DNA of 64,000 nucleotides from Undaria pinnatifida (Eukaryota > Sar > Phaeophyceae > Laminariales > Alariaceae): assembly GCA_012845835.1 (NCBI GenBank), contig JABAKD010000003.1:3499671-3563670 (forward strand), given 5' to 3'. A program made the translations under genes and the position numbers. Of the stretch, positions 62,869 through 64,000 are shown in pieces. Within the stretch, counting starts at the first letter, position 1. Each line of letters begins with the position of its first letter. Below the pieces are notes generated by a model. That model was not told the origin of the DNA. It saw only the letters and a program-made list of their open reading frames with translations, and did not search any database.

Positions 62869-64000
62869 GTTGTACGAGTACCAGGTATCGGACATGTAGT
62901 GCACAACCATTTTCTCGCACGCATGCATGGCTGCCCTTCTGTCTTATTCGTTTTTGACTCGCCATCCGACAAGGTGCACAGCATTGATTGTTGGTTTCAG
63001 CGTTGATCATTCACACGAAGCGTTCCCTGAGAAGAAAACTCCGGAAACAAAAAGAAACCTATCGTATGCGCAAAGCACTTAGTCTAGTCTACTACTTCGA
63101 GTACGTGCTTGTATGTTTTGGTGTTGTAGTGTATTGGTGTTATTCGGTACTGTTCTACAGCAGTATACTGCTGCTGCCCACTATAAACGTCTGCTGTAAA
63201 GACGATCTGGTTGGTGGCAGCTGTGTTGGTCTTGGGCCAAAGACAGAGTAGTGGCCGGATGGCAGGAAGAGGTCGATTTTTTTTTCCCACAGGTATGCAG
63301 TGGTTATTTATATGGATAGACTAGACTATACTCGTAGTGTGGGGGACTTTTTTTTTTTTTTTCAGGCTGACTTTCTTGTGTGTTGATGCGCTCTCTTGTG
63401 AGCCAAACCCTAAGGAGCAGGCCGTTCTACTACTGCTGTTGTGTCTCATTTAGGCCAAAAATGTGTACTCGACGCTCCTCGTCGAAAAGAAGAGAACAAC
63501 AAAAACAATGATTCCGACCAGGCCACCTCCCACGTATTACAGCATAGTATAGTCTCTATATATATTATTTATAGACTAGACTATATATTTATCATCAGGA
63601 GGATATTGTACGAAACTACCGCAGCATGCTGTCGTACCCAATCAGAGAGTTGTTTCGCGTCACCTATTATGCTGTACACAAGGACCGCGGCGTCGCCTCT
63701 CGACGTATCATACGCGCATGCCGGCTACTCTCCTCGCCGTGTTTATTTAGCCGTTGACTATCCATTCATTGCTACGGCACCCATCTCTGTGCTTTTTTGG
63801 CAGCACATGAACTACGGCACGCAACACGCAGCAACGACAGAAAGGCTATACGTGGGGACACGGCGGAAGCAGACTAATCAGGTGGTCGGAACATGCAGCA
63901 ACCATGATAAGAACATCATATGACGAAGAAACACAAGTTACCTGTTTTTCTGCAATTTTCCTTGTTAGACGACATTAGAAATCGAAATTCTGCTTCTTTG
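62869..64000. other. unassigned sequence with TAGACTAGACTA words
   Basis: I see no gene. A T-run lies at about 63347-63362. 'tagactagactata' occurs at about 63313 and 63573, and 'agtctagtctact' near 63081. A 160-codon plus-strand frame (63441-63923) has no recognised domain. Confidence 0.4.

Overview
This window looks like nuclear DNA from a repeat-rich eukaryote. There is no operon structure, no long dense run of genes, and no rRNA or intact tRNA gene. Almost everything recognisable is eukaryotic mobile DNA: a tyrosine-recombinase (YR) retrotransposon, Ty3/gypsy remnants, a Helitron relic, tRNA-derived SINEs, foldback elements, satellites and microsatellites. The pol-type proteins resemble families I associate with algae and other protists. 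A stramenopile alga such as a brown alga is my best guess, but nothing here proves it. I found no confidently identifiable intact host gene.

Layout. 0-10 kb: two arrays of a ~40 bp GTACCG-rich minisatellite, a tRNA-derived SINE, a hairpin foldback element with G-rich arms, a decayed Ty3/gypsy integrase region (minus strand) and two ~60 bp GC-rich arrays. 10-24 kb: a decayed YR retrotransposon pol (RT, RNase H, recombinase; minus strand, about 13.4-16 kb), dispersed repeats, and a broken gag-like reading frame. 24-30.2 kb: an inverted repeat, then an LTR retrotransposon (Ty3/gypsy, plus strand) that lost RT, RNase H and integrase but keeps gag, protease and a chromodomain-like tail. Its 5' LTR is split by a 975 bp insertion with a 7 bp target duplication. 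30.3-35 kb: a Helitron Rep relic followed by an open frame with a RING-like metal-binding pattern, then a CCACGG minisatellite.

36.4-48.5 kb: a satellite of ~343 bp units containing a large palindromic zone, interrupted by the best preserved element of the window. This is a 7,291 bp YR retrotransposon (39439-46729, read on the minus strand) with split direct repeats in the order A1-ORFs-B1-A2-B2. It encodes a CCCH zinc-finger Gag, an RT with YVDD, an RNase H and a tyrosine recombinase. Comparison with uninterrupted satellite units gives its exact ends and shows no target duplication. It is probably inactive: the RT frame is broken just after YVDD and the first catalytic arginine of the recombinase is replaced.

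48.5-64 kb: a 58 bp tandem array, copies of dispersed families also seen in the left half, a long-arm foldback element at 57-58.6 kb, a (TTTCC)n tract of about 500 bp grown inside a dispersed element, two more SINE copies and a (TTG)n tract. Several stretches of 0.5-3 kb hold nothing I can identify. Many open frames there start at GTG, TTG or CTG, have no recognisable domain, and are not called as genes.
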